Positions 50,739 to 57,214 of a stretch of DNA of 57,214 bases are shown here, one piece after another. This DNA is from Hymenobacter aerophilus DSM 13606. Its GTDB lineage: Bacteria > Bacteroidota > Bacteroidia > Cytophagales > Hymenobacteraceae. Below the pieces are notes generated by a model. The model was given only the letters and a program-made list of their open reading frames with translations, was not told where the DNA came from and did no database searches. The stretch spans positions 1-57,214 of the forward strand of contig NZ_KB907823.1 in the NCBI RefSeq assembly GCF_000382225.1, in the 5' to 3' direction. Every line of letters begins with the position of its first letter. The first letter of the stretch is position 1. Made by a program: the position numbers and the translations under genes.

Positions 50739-50786
50739 ATTATGATGAAGAATAGCCGAAAAAATACCGCCTTTTACTATTCACTT

Positions 50787-52352
50787 TTACAGGCGCTGCC
50801 CAAGTTGCATTGCCATTTTACGATCGGACTCCTGTCCGATAAAGTCATCTAATTGTTCCTTAACCCGTGCTCTTGTTGCATATCCCAATCCGATTGTGGA
50901 ATCCAGTTTAAGGCAATAGTTCAAATCGACTAGCGCACCCTCATAATCCTTCGCATAGTGTTTATTATACCCCCGCTTGAGGTATGCTATTGGATCAGTT
51001 GGAGCTAACTCTACAAATTGATCGAAGCTGGCAATTGCTCCAGTGTAGTCTCCCATTTCATGCTTGATCCAACCGCAGTAATGGTGGGTAGTTGTATCAG
51101 TTGGATTGAATTCAATGTATTGCTGCAAATCAGCAATGGCTCCCGTGAAGTCCTTAAATGCGTATCTGACAAGGCCACGGTAACGATACATCCTCTGATC
51201 AATCGGATTTAACGCCAGATGCCTGTCCATTTCCGTGGGCAATTCATGAGAAAGACATGTGTTTTTTTCTATGGAAAAGAGGTAAGGCAAGTAAGCCAAT
51301 CCAATTTTATCTAGTGTACAGGATTTATCTATATCAGCCATGCCTCCTACATAATCTCTCAAGCACAACTTTATTACGCCAAGATGGTAATAGGATACAT
51401 TGTCCTTAGGATCTAGTTCAACGCAACGCATTAAATCCGTCAGTTCTCCCATTATATCTTTTAGATCCTTTCTGATAATGGAGCGCCTGTTGACCGACTC
51501 AAGATCGGTGGAGTCACACAAAATGGCTTGGTCACAGAGAATTAAATCTTGCTGAAAATAGGCCAACTGTCCTTGAATACGGTTTCGATAAAGGTAGGTC
51601 TGATCCTGTATGGGGTCTATTTCTAAGCAGAGAATGTAATCCACCTGCGCCCCGTTGTAATCCTGTAGGTTGTATTTTGTGTAGCCACGGTCGAAGTAGA
51701 TTGCTGCCTGCCTTGGATCTTGTTCGATTGCCCTGTTATAGTGAGCCAATGCTTTTTGGGGCTCGATTTGGTCGCTCCACAGTGCGCCTGACAACCGAAA
51801 CCACAAGGCTGACTTCTCCACCCGCAATCCATACAGAAACTCCATTACTTCCAGTGTCTGACGGGCCCGCTTCTTGTCGTTTATTGCTCTATAAACCAGT
51901 GCCAAAGCAAAAAAAAGGTCAAACCCATCTAATACTGTTTCCTTTCGCGCCTCTAATGCATACTGCAGTACATACCACTGCTTCATAGTGAGTTGCATCA
52001 CGAAGTCTTGCCAGCATGTGTGAGGCATTTCATAAGCCTGTCGCAACGCTATTTCTGCTCCAGCCCATTGCTGCTGAGCCAATGCCAGGGCTAGTTGAAT
52101 CGCCCCTCGCCAATGCCTTGCGTCTCGGTCCGTACACTGCCGGAAAGCATGTACCGCCTCCTGCCACTCCTGCTGCTCGGAGTGAGCTTTGCCCTTCTCA
52201 TACCAGAACGTAGCCGAACTCTCCTGCACCACCGTCCGCAGCAGCGAAATAGTGCCTTCCGTGCGCTTGCTCAGGCCAAAAGTCGATTGCGCGGCCACGA
52301 GCCCCGTAGCAGAGGGGATAGGCAACTCAGGGGCAACAGGTAATTCAGGCAT
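50787..52352 (-). CDS. TPR-repeat protein
   Basis: About 521 residues from MPELPVAPEL; a longer start at 52427 is possible. The N-terminal third is helical. From about residue 180 onward there are at least seven tetratricopeptide-type repeats, the clearest being QKALAHYNRAIEQDPRQAAI with YFDRGYTKYNLQDYNGA, and GAIASFDQFVELAPTDPIAY. It probably mediates protein contacts. The lower GC content and the absence of a catalytic domain fit a sensor or scaffold. It is 48 bp downstream of nothing on the same strand except the PLD-J gene further on. Confidence 0.75.
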   Translation of the reverse strand: MPELPVAPELPIPSATGLVAAQSTFGLSKRTEGTISLLRTVVQESSATFWYEKGKAHSEQQEWQEAVHAFRQCTDRDARHWRGAIQLALALAQQQWAGAEIALRQAYEMPHTCWQDFVMQLTMKQWYVLQYALEARKETVLDGFDLFFALALVYRAINDKKRARQTLEVMEFLYGLRVEKSALWFRLSGALWSDQIEPQKALAHYNRAIEQDPRQAAIYFDRGYTKYNLQDYNGAQVDYILCLEIDPIQDQTYLYRNRIQGQLAYFQQDLILCDQAILCDSTDLESVNRRSIIRKDLKDIMGELTDLMRCVELDPKDNVSYYHLGVIKLCLRDYVGGMADIDKSCTLDKIGLAYLPYLFSIEKNTCLSHELPTEMDRHLALNPIDQRMYRYRGLVRYAFKDFTGAIADLQQYIEFNPTDTTTHHYCGWIKHEMGDYTGAIASFDQFVELAPTDPIAYLKRGYNKHYAKDYEGALVDLNYCLKLDSTIGLGYATRARVKEQLDDFIGQESDRKMAMQLGQRL

Positions 52353-52430
52353 CCGCAATGATAGGTTACAATAGCACTTGAACGCTAAAATACCACCCAT
52401 TTCCGCCCGGTGCGCCCTTACACACAAATA

Positions 52431-52465
52431 AAAACAGCCCTGACCTTACCGGCCAGGGCTGTTTT
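52431..52465 (-). terminator. Terminator of the lysis-like cassette
   Basis: A 12-bp stem AAAACAGCCCTG / CAGGGCTGTTTT; on the minus strand it continues TTTTTATTT. It lies 21 bases after the stop of the small membrane protein. Confidence 0.85.
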
Positions 52466-52486
52466 GCAATCTGAATGTGAGCGGCC

Positions 52487-52768
52487 CTACAACGTCTCGG
52501 CCGACGACCCGCCCATCCGTTCCTGACGGCTCTGCGCCTCGTCCAGCTGCTCGCCCGGCTTCACTGCCGTACTCGATACGGCCGCCCCGATAGAGCCCGC
52601 TAGCACCAGGTAGCCCCCCAGCGTAACCAGCGCCGCCGGCAGCAGGGTAGGGGCCGCCACCAGAATAGCGCCTACCGCCCCCACGGCCACCGAGATAGAC
52701 CGCACCTTACGAAAGAACCGGGGCGTGGGCAACGTCAGCCGGTCGGTAATACTGAGTTTCTGTGACAT
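52487..52768 (-). CDS. Small membrane protein of the lysis-like cassette
   Basis: About 93 residues from MSQKLSITDR (an upstream start at 52837 lies in a repeat-rich leader). Two membrane helices: VRSISVAVGAVGAILVAAP and LLPAALVTLGGYLVLAGSIG, then a hydrophilic tail (QLDEAQSRQERMGGSS). The size and two-helix layout next to an endolysin fit a holin or holin-like protein, but no family match is claimed. It is last in the three-gene cassette. Confidence 0.65.
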   Translation of the reverse strand: MSQKLSITDRLTLPTPRFFRKVRSISVAVGAVGAILVAAPTLLPAALVTLGGYLVLAGSIGAAVSSTAVKPGEQLDEAQSRQERMGGSSAETL

Positions 52769-52852
52769 GGTAGTAGGTGTTAGTGAGTAGTTGTCAGTTG
52801 TTGGTGCATGCAGGAAGTGGCCACTGACAACTGACAACCACCCCCTGACAGC

Positions 52853-53290
52853 TCAATCCTTATCCAGGCGGGCCAGAATCCGGTCGGCCCACTCGTTGCG
52901 CTTCTGCTGGTCTTTGGTGAAGTCGGTGAGCACCTTCGTGCGCTCCTCCACCAAAGCCATCGTCTTGTCGATGTTGGCCAGCTTTTCGCCCAGCTTCATC
53001 ACCAGCTCCACCATCTCGCGGCGCAGTTCCGTGCGCTGCTGCAGCGCCTCGGTGCGGATGGCCTCCGCCTGCTTGCCCATTTCCAGCCGCAGCTTCTCCT
53101 CCCGCGCCACCGCCGACACGTGGTAGTCGTCCACCCGCACGGCCAGCGCCTCGGCCTTCTGCTGATTGGCCACGCAAGTAGCCTTCAGCTCCTCCACCGC
53201 CCGCCAGTTCTTGACGAAGTAGAGCAGCACCGACACGGCCCCCACCACCACCGACGTAATCACGCCCCAGTGCTCGAACACGCTATTCAC
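52853..53290 (-). CDS. Membrane-anchored coiled-coil protein of the lysis-like cassette
   Basis: A 145-residue protein that overlaps the endolysin end by 8 nt. One N-terminal membrane helix (VITSVVVGAVSVLLYFVKNW) is followed by about 110 residues of charged coiled coil. This is the plan of phage inner-membrane lysis proteins (holin or i-spanin type). No lipoprotein o-spanin was found next to it. Translational overlap supports a role with the endolysin. Confidence 0.7.
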   Translation of the reverse strand: MNSVFEHWGVITSVVVGAVSVLLYFVKNWRAVEELKATCVANQQKAEALAVRVDDYHVSAVAREEKLRLEMGKQAEAIRTEALQQRTELRREMVELVMKLGEKLANIDKTMALVEERTKVLTDFTKDQQKRNEWADRILARLDKD

Positions 53291-53777
53291 GACCCGGCCC
53301 TCCTTTCTGCGCGCTCAGCAGCTCGAAGTGCGGCCGGTCTTTCCACTTGGGCCAGTCGCCGCCCCACACCACCCGGGCATCGGCGTACTTCATCAGCCGG
53401 GCAAACTTGCTCAGCAGCAGCCCCGACCACGACACCGACCCGTCCGCCAACTGAAACGCCACGTCCAGCGCCGGTGTCGGCGGCCCGTAGTTATGGTTGG
53501 ATTCGCCACCCCGCTTGTAGGTCACAATAGGCCCCGGCTTGCTGCGGCCCTGCGCGTACAGTTCATTCTGCCGCTCGGCACTGCGGTAACATTCCGTAAT
53601 GATAGGCCGGCCCACCGCCCGCAATACCGGGTCACCCAGCCACCGCCCCAGTGCCTGCGAATAAGCCGCTGCCAGCACCGGTGCCGCCTGCTCCAGCCTT
53701 ACCGCCTGCCGCTGCAGTTGGGCCACAGTCAACCCAACCACCCGCAGCCTCGCAACATTTTCCACCCGAATCATCAT
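53283..53777 (-). CDS. M15-family endolysin (peptidoglycan peptidase)
   Basis: A 164-residue single-domain peptidase. Zinc ligands are in place: H95 in GGESNHNYG, D105 in PALDVAF, H150 in DRPHFEL, with the supporting segments VGRPIITECYRSAERQNEL and WGGDWPKW. It resembles L-Ala-D-Glu peptidases of the Ply500/VanY group. No signal peptide is seen, so export needs the holin-like partners. It is first in the cassette. A 5' fragment of a close paralogue is found at 291-523. Confidence 0.88.
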   Translation of the reverse strand: MMIRVENVARLRVVGLTVAQLQRQAVRLEQAAPVLAAAYSQALGRWLGDPVLRAVGRPIITECYRSAERQNELYAQGRSKPGPIVTYKRGGESNHNYGPPTPALDVAFQLADGSVSWSGLLLSKFARLMKYADARVVWGGDWPKWKDRPHFELLSAQKGGPGRE

Positions 53778-54000
53778 GGCACAATAAGTTTGTCTATCAT
53801 GAGGTAAAAATATACAATAAAATAGAATATTGTTTCGGTAGAAGCGCCCCCACGGAGTAATCCGTAAATTGTATTATTTGGGCGCATCCCTGCGGGTCGG
53901 GCTGTCCAGGGCTCCGCTTCGCTGCGGTGCTGCGCACGGGCTCCTGCGTCGCCCCCCTTCCCATCCCTCGTATGATTGTGTCGTCGTATTTTATCGGCGC

Positions 54001-54190
54001 TACCGGCAAGGAAGGCGGGGGCACCACCCATCCTTAAGCACGCGGCTGGCCAGCTGTGATGCTGAGCGTTAGAAACCGTGCCCCGCCTTCTGTTTTCGCC
54101 TGAAGACTGTACAGTATAGAGGGAGCCCCGGTGTGGCGGCATCCCGCATGTTACGAGGAAAGCTGCGGTGAAAACCCGGCAGGTAGCTCT
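54001..54190 (+). ncRNA. Candidate IS110 bridge RNA region
   Basis: The noncoding left end of the IS upstream of its transposase. A strong stem GAAGGCGGGGGCAC / GTGCCCCGCCTTC (54011-54024 with 54078-54090) encloses about 53 nt that can form an internal loop (GGCTGGCCAGC inside). A second imperfect hairpin follows, with arms near CCGGTG (54128) and CGGTGAAAACCCGG (54165). Two loops in tandem before the recombinase match the known layout of IS110-group bridge RNAs (target-binding loop then donor-binding loop). Loop assignment is inferred. Confidence 0.5.
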
Positions 54191-54207
54191 TGTTCCACCT
54201 TTTTTGC

Positions 54208-55320
54208 ATGCGTATGCCCACTTCCTCCCCACCCGTATTGTTGAAATACGTCGTCGGTATCGACATTGCCAAGGCCACGTTTGCTGCCTGTCTGGGCAGC
54301 ATCGATACCACCCAGCACCTGCGCCTGGGCAAAGTGGCCGTGTTTGCCAACGATGCCGCCGGCTTCGAGGCCCTGCAGCGCTGGGTCGCGGCCGGGCAGA
54401 AGGAGCCAGCCTGTCCGCTCTGGTATGTGGTCGAAGCCACGGGCGTGTATTACGAGGAGCTCGCCTATTCCCTGAGTGCCCGCCAGCAGGCGCTGAGTGT
54501 GCTTTTGCCCAACAAGGTCAAGCACTTTGCCCGCAGTACGGAGCAGAAAAGCAAAACCGATGCGCTGGATGCCCGCCTGCTCTGCCGTCTGGGGCTGGAG
54601 CGTCAGCTACCGGCCTGGCAGCCACTTACCCCCGCCATGCGCCAGCTTCGCTCGCTCAGCCGTGAACGGGCTGCCTTGCGTACCCAGGCTGCGCAGACCA
54701 AGAACCGCGCCCATGCCTACGCCCATAGCTACGAGCCCGACCCACTGGCGCTACTTCGCTTGCAGCAGCGGCAGGCCTTATTTGAGGAACAGATGCACGC
54801 TATTGATGTGCAAACGGCGGCCCTCGTGGAAGCTACCCCAGAATTAGCTCGCAAGCTGGCTCAGTTGACCAGTATACCGGGGGTAGGGTTGCTAACAGCC
54901 GTCACGATTGTGGCCGAAACCAGCGGCTTCGCGCTGGTGGAAAATGAGCGGCAGTTGGCTTCGTATGCGGGCCTGGACGTGGTGCAGCGGCAAAGCGGCA
55001 ACCTGGCCCGCCCCACGGCCATTTCCAAGCGCGGCAACGCCCGCCTGCGCACGGCCCTCTACTTGCCCGCCGTGAGCAGCTTGCGCTATAACGAGCAGCA
55101 GAAAGCGTTTTACGCCCGCCTGCGGGCTCGTTCTCCCAATGGCAAGGTGGGCGTGATTGCCGTGATGCGCAAATTACTGCTGCTGACCTATTCGCTCTGG
55201 AAAAACGACCAAGCGTATGACCCGGCGTATCACCCGGCCCAAAAAGTAGCCCCGACGCCCGTAGGTGCCGAGGCTACGCAGGATGCACCCACAGGCGCTC
55301 CTTTGGAAGCGCTAATCTAA
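54208..55320 (+). CDS. IS110-family transposase (DEDD recombinase)
   Basis: About 370 residues from the ATG at 54208 (54214 is equally possible). N-terminal RuvC-like DEDD domain: VVGIDIAKATF, VVEATGVYYEELAY, and KSKTDALDARLL, supplying the D, E, D, D residues. A helical linker follows, then the C-terminal transposase_20 domain with LTSIPGVGLLTA, the SYAGLDVVQRQSG segment and the conserved serine region RLRTALYLPAVSSLRYN. These enzymes recombine DNA under guidance of a bridge RNA. The gene seems intact. Confidence 0.93.
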   Translation: MRMPTSSPPVLLKYVVGIDIAKATFAACLGSIDTTQHLRLGKVAVFANDAAGFEALQRWVAAGQKEPACPLWYVVEATGVYYEELAYSLSARQQALSVLLPNKVKHFARSTEQKSKTDALDARLLCRLGLERQLPAWQPLTPAMRQLRSLSRERAALRTQAAQTKNRAHAYAHSYEPDPLALLRLQQRQALFEEQMHAIDVQTAALVEATPELARKLAQLTSIPGVGLLTAVTIVAETSGFALVENERQLASYAGLDVVQRQSGNLARPTAISKRGNARLRTALYLPAVSSLRYNEQQKAFYARLRARSPNGKVGVIAVMRKLLLLTYSLWKNDQAYDPAYHPAQKVAPTPVGAEATQDAPTGAPLEALI

Positions 55321-55375
55321 AAAAAGTGACCCATAGGGTTGCTTTTCATCACAGTATCTTGCGCATCCTCCCGCC

Positions 55376-55848
55376 ACGATGTAGTGGCTACTGTTGCCTA
55401 TCGGGCCACGCCGCCCGCCCAGGCCCTGAAAATCGGGCCCCGGCAGTCGGCTGCCAACCCCCACGCGAGCCAGCCGGCCGCGCCCCAAAAAGCGCCGCCG
55501 CCCGCCCCGCTTACCGCTCGTTCCACGCTCCGGCCCACCACCCTCTGCTCCGCGCCGGGCGGCCAGCCTCCGCTACCACCAACCCACCGCCCCGGCCGCC
55601 CTCCCGCTGGTCGGCCCGCCTAGCCCCCGCACCGAATAGGTGCCTGCGGCGCGTGTTTAAGTGGGGGAGTCCCCCCACACCCCCCGCAGCATGCTCCGCT
55701 TCGCTCTACATCACCTCGGCTGCGCCTCATAAGGTGCCCTTCGGGCGGGTATTATCGGGGGCCTCAAGGCCGGCCCCCAACCCCCTGGCCAAGAGCATTC
55801 AAGGGTTTGTTCTCGGTCGGGTAGCAGTGGCCGGCAAGGCCCCGCGGG
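55376..55848. other. Noncoding GC-rich stretch, counterpart of 760-1476
   Basis: No convincing gene. It shares blocks with the first module, for example CCAGCCTCCGCTACC and CACCGCCCCGGCC against 803-836, and AAGGTGCCCTTCGGGCG against 1275-1291. A G/C hairpin (GGGGGCC ... GGCCGGCCCCC) lies near 55757-55779, in the place of the palindrome at 1299-1315 in copy 1. It may contain a structured RNA shared by both modules or simply be decaying sequence. Confidence 0.45.
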
Positions 55849-56253
55849 CTACAGGCCTAGGCCGCCGGCCACCGGTACCGCGCCGGGGGCAGGGTGAGCC
55901 AGCCACTCGCAGCGGCGGCCCAGGCGCGTGGCGGCACGGGCCGCGCTCAGCGTACCCCGGCTCTGCCCGTCCCAGCACACCAGCACCAGGTCGGCCCCGC
56001 GCACTATTTCGGCGTTGCGCACGTGGGGCGCGGCCGGGCCGTGGTTGGCGTAGTCGGGGCGCAACTCCAGCAGCGGCACCCCGTGGGCCCGGCACCAGTC
56101 GGCTGCCAGGCTGTCCACCCCGGCCGCGCCGCCGCATACCACCCGGCCCAGCTGGCCGGCTGCCTGCAACTGCTCCAGCCGGGCCAGCAGTGGGGCGCAG
56201 GCCTGCAGGCTGCGGCTGCCGGTTACGCCTACTGTGTATTGTGTTTTAATCAT
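55849..56253 (-). CDS. SLOG-fold protein, DUF2493/YspA-like (module copy 2)
   Basis: A 134-residue paralogue of 1477-1881 with equal length and unchanged motifs VTGSR and DLVLVCWDG, while the GGARGVDELAADWA segment reads CGGAAGVDSLAADWC. It ends in the same PVAGGLGL. Its position relative to the leader and small genes is identical to copy 1 (offset 54,372 bp throughout). Sequence divergence in the rest argues for separate evolution under constraint. Ligand and role are unknown. Confidence 0.8.
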   Translation of the reverse strand: MIKTQYTVGVTGSRSLQACAPLLARLEQLQAAGQLGRVVCGGAAGVDSLAADWCRAHGVPLLELRPDYANHGPAAPHVRNAEIVRGADLVLVCWDGQSRGTLSAARAATRLGRRCEWLAHPAPGAVPVAGGLGL

Positions 56254-56340
56254 ATAACAATATACGCAATATTTTCCTGTTTTGGTGTGTTTATTTGTTC
56301 ATTATTTTCCTATTTCATAGTATATATTTCAATGTAATTT

Positions 56341-56468
56341 CGTATATTTAGGTAGTAGTTCGGGAAAGGCCCGGACGCCACGCGCACCCCGGCGGGCCCC
56401 CGGCCGCGCACCCTACGGCTAACCTCTACAGCCATGTTCACTGCTTTGCAATTCTCGCAGCTCGCCGC
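56341..56468 (+). promoter_or_regulatory. 128-bp leader identical to 1969-2096 (copy 2)
   Basis: Every base equals the first copy. It carries the same TATATTTAGGTAGTAG element, GC-rich leader and the first codons of the gene at 56434. The 87 bp before it are of equal length to copy 1 but unlike in sequence. Confidence 0.75.
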
Positions 56469-56790
56469 CGCCGCCTGGTCTGGCCCCGCTGCCGGCCACG
56501 TCGCCGCCATCAGTTACAACGTCACGCCGTGCGGCCACGCGGTTGCCCGGTTTAGCATCTCCTATCACCTCGGTGGGGCATGCTACCTGCAGCTCAGCCC
56601 TTGCCCGTTCGCCGCCATTGCCACCGCCGTAGCCCAGGCCGCCGCCGCCGGCGTTCCGGTCTGCCGCCGCCACGCTCGGGCTGCCCTTGCTCGCGCCGCC
56701 GCCGCCCTGTGCGGGGTGCGCGCTCTGGCCCGTCCCGGTTTCGCCTGCCGTGCCCGTGCCCGCCGGGTAGCCCGCTTTTCTCATGTGTAG
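56434..56790 (+). CDS. Small Ala/Arg-rich protein, first gene of SymE module (copy 2)
   Basis: A 118-residue paralogue of 2062-2418. The N-terminal 12 codons and the C-terminal half (VPVCRRHAR, AAAALCGVRALARPGFACRA, RRVARFSH) are shared. Residues about 20-62 differ almost completely (YNVTPCGHAVARFSISYHLG here). This pattern, a variable centre in a fixed frame without length change, is unusual for a neutral duplicate. It overlaps the next gene by 8 nt. Confidence 0.7.
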   Translation: MFTALQFSQLAAAAWSGPAAGHVAAISYNVTPCGHAVARFSISYHLGGACYLQLSPCPFAAIATAVAQAAAAGVPVCRRHARAALARAAAALCGVRALARPGFACRARARRVARFSHV

Positions 56791-57046
56791 CACCGCCACC
56801 CCCGTCGCAGCCGCCCCCAGTTGGGCGGCTGCCCTGCCGGCCCTCTGGCTGCTGGCTCGCGCCCAGGCTGCCCACGCCGACGCCCGCGATAAGCACCTGC
56901 ACCACCGTCAGCAATGCACCGGCCATAAGCACTGCGCCAAGCGCCTGCGCCAGGCCGCCCGTGCCCTGCTCGCCACTGCCGCCCGCGTGTACCACGCCAG
57001 CCCCCGCGCCGCCCTCGACCGCGCCGCCGCATCCTCAGCCCGTTAG
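56783..57046 (+). CDS. Small His/Cys-containing protein, second gene of SymE module (copy 2)
   Basis: An 87-residue paralogue of 2411-2674, highly similar, with the same AAALPALWLLARAQAAHADA helix, HLHHRQQCTGHKHCAK patch and RVYHASPRAALDRAAA end. The start overlaps the previous stop (ATGTGTAG). Conservation of the His/Cys patch supports metal or nucleic-acid binding, not proven. Confidence 0.7.
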   Translation: MCSTATPVAAAPSWAAALPALWLLARAQAAHADARDKHLHHRQQCTGHKHCAKRLRQAARALLATAARVYHASPRAALDRAAASSAR

Positions 57047-57056
57047 CCGCCCCGCC

Positions 57057-57214
57057 ATGCAACGCCACATCAAAATAGAGTACCGCCACCGCCGCCGCGC
57101 ATTCGGCTACGCCGCCACCGCCAAGCTGCTGCTTTCGGGCCACTGGCTGCAGGCCGCCGGCTTCGCCCCCGGCACCGTGGCCCAGGTCGAGGTGCAGGCC
57201 GGCCGCCTCATCAT
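57057..57214 (+). CDS. SymE-like protein (module copy 2), cut by window end
   Basis: The first 52 codons of a SymE-like protein that continues past the window. It matches copy 1 nearly residue for residue: IKIEYRHRRRAFGYAATAKL, LLSGHWLQAAGFAPGTVAQV, GRLII. It begins 10 bp after the previous gene, as in copy 1. The downstream genes cannot be seen. Confidence 0.75.
   Translation, partial: MQRHIKIEYRHRRRAFGYAATAKLLLSGHWLQAAGFAPGTVAQVEVQAGRLI

Larger units (their letters stand above)
54001..55375 (+). mobile_element. IS110-family insertion element (ends approximate)
   Basis: A full-length IS110 transposase with about 200 bp of noncoding sequence before it and about 55 bp after it. Comparison with the first module, which has no IS here, shows flanking homology on the left up to about 53985 (near position 717 in copy 1) and on the right from about 55517 (near 760), so the insertion lies between. 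The exact ends are not defined because IS110 elements lack clear inverted repeats. Confidence 0.7.

Overview
The window looks like an accessory, phage-like region of a high-GC member of the Bacteroidota, most probably Hymenobacter or a close relative. This is inferred from gene families typical of the group (DUF6266, the MacB/FtsX permease with a sigma-54 regulator pair, Bacteroidota-type tyrosine integrase), from the near absence of Shine-Dalgarno sequences and from the GC-rich coding bias. No rRNA or tRNA gene and no CRISPR array was seen.

Layout. (1) 1-8.4 kb: the end of an IS3-family element that has cut an M15 endolysin gene, a noncoding GC-rich stretch, a SLOG-fold gene, then a rightward set that starts with two small unknown proteins and a SymE-like protein and runs to a RecE-like PD-(D/E)XK exonuclease. 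Leftward genes follow (Pro-rich protein, DUF6266 protein, secreted SNase nuclease). (2) 8.5-17.3 kb: a Tn3 transposase scrap, a MacAB-type export system (permease, ATPase, adaptor), an S41 lipoprotein, and a sigma-54 response regulator with its histidine kinase. (3) 17.3-23.3 kb: tyrosine integrase, CI/LexA-like repressor, divergent Cro-like gene, two paralogous HTH genes and a replication module. The putative initiator gene contains seven palindromic repeats followed by an AT-rich stretch, as in the phage lambda O gene. (4) 23.5-40.7 kb: a defence island with a type III restriction-modification operon carrying an extra gene, a 1731-residue sacsin-type ATPase fused to an SF1 helicase, an AT-rich GmrSD-like (DUF262/DUF1524) gene, and a STAND NTPase with a degenerate nuclease domain. 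(5) 40.7-52.4 kb: umuDC, a HelD-like helicase with an inserted nuclease domain, a NucA-like lipoprotein, a phospholipase-D/HNH gene pair, a phospholipase-D/J-domain fusion and a TPR protein. (6) 52.4-53.8 kb: a lysis-like cassette (membrane protein, membrane coiled-coil protein, intact M15 endolysin). (7) 54-57.2 kb: an IS110-family element with a candidate bridge RNA, then a second copy of the SLOG / leader / small protein 1 / small protein 2 / SymE module.

The two SLOG-SymE modules are offset by exactly 54,372 bp over about 1.4 kb with no net indel. They share a 128-bp leader with no mismatch although the genes on both sides have diverged. Lysin, SLOG, leader and SymE have the same order in both places. 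The simplest reading is two related phage-like or satellite elements lying in tandem, the second being int-repressor-replication-cargo-lysis-SLOG-SymE. No capsid, terminase, portal or tail gene was recognised, so this may be a satellite or a decayed prophage carrying a defence cargo, or the structural genes may lie outside the window. Functions are assigned from motif recognition only; no database search was possible.
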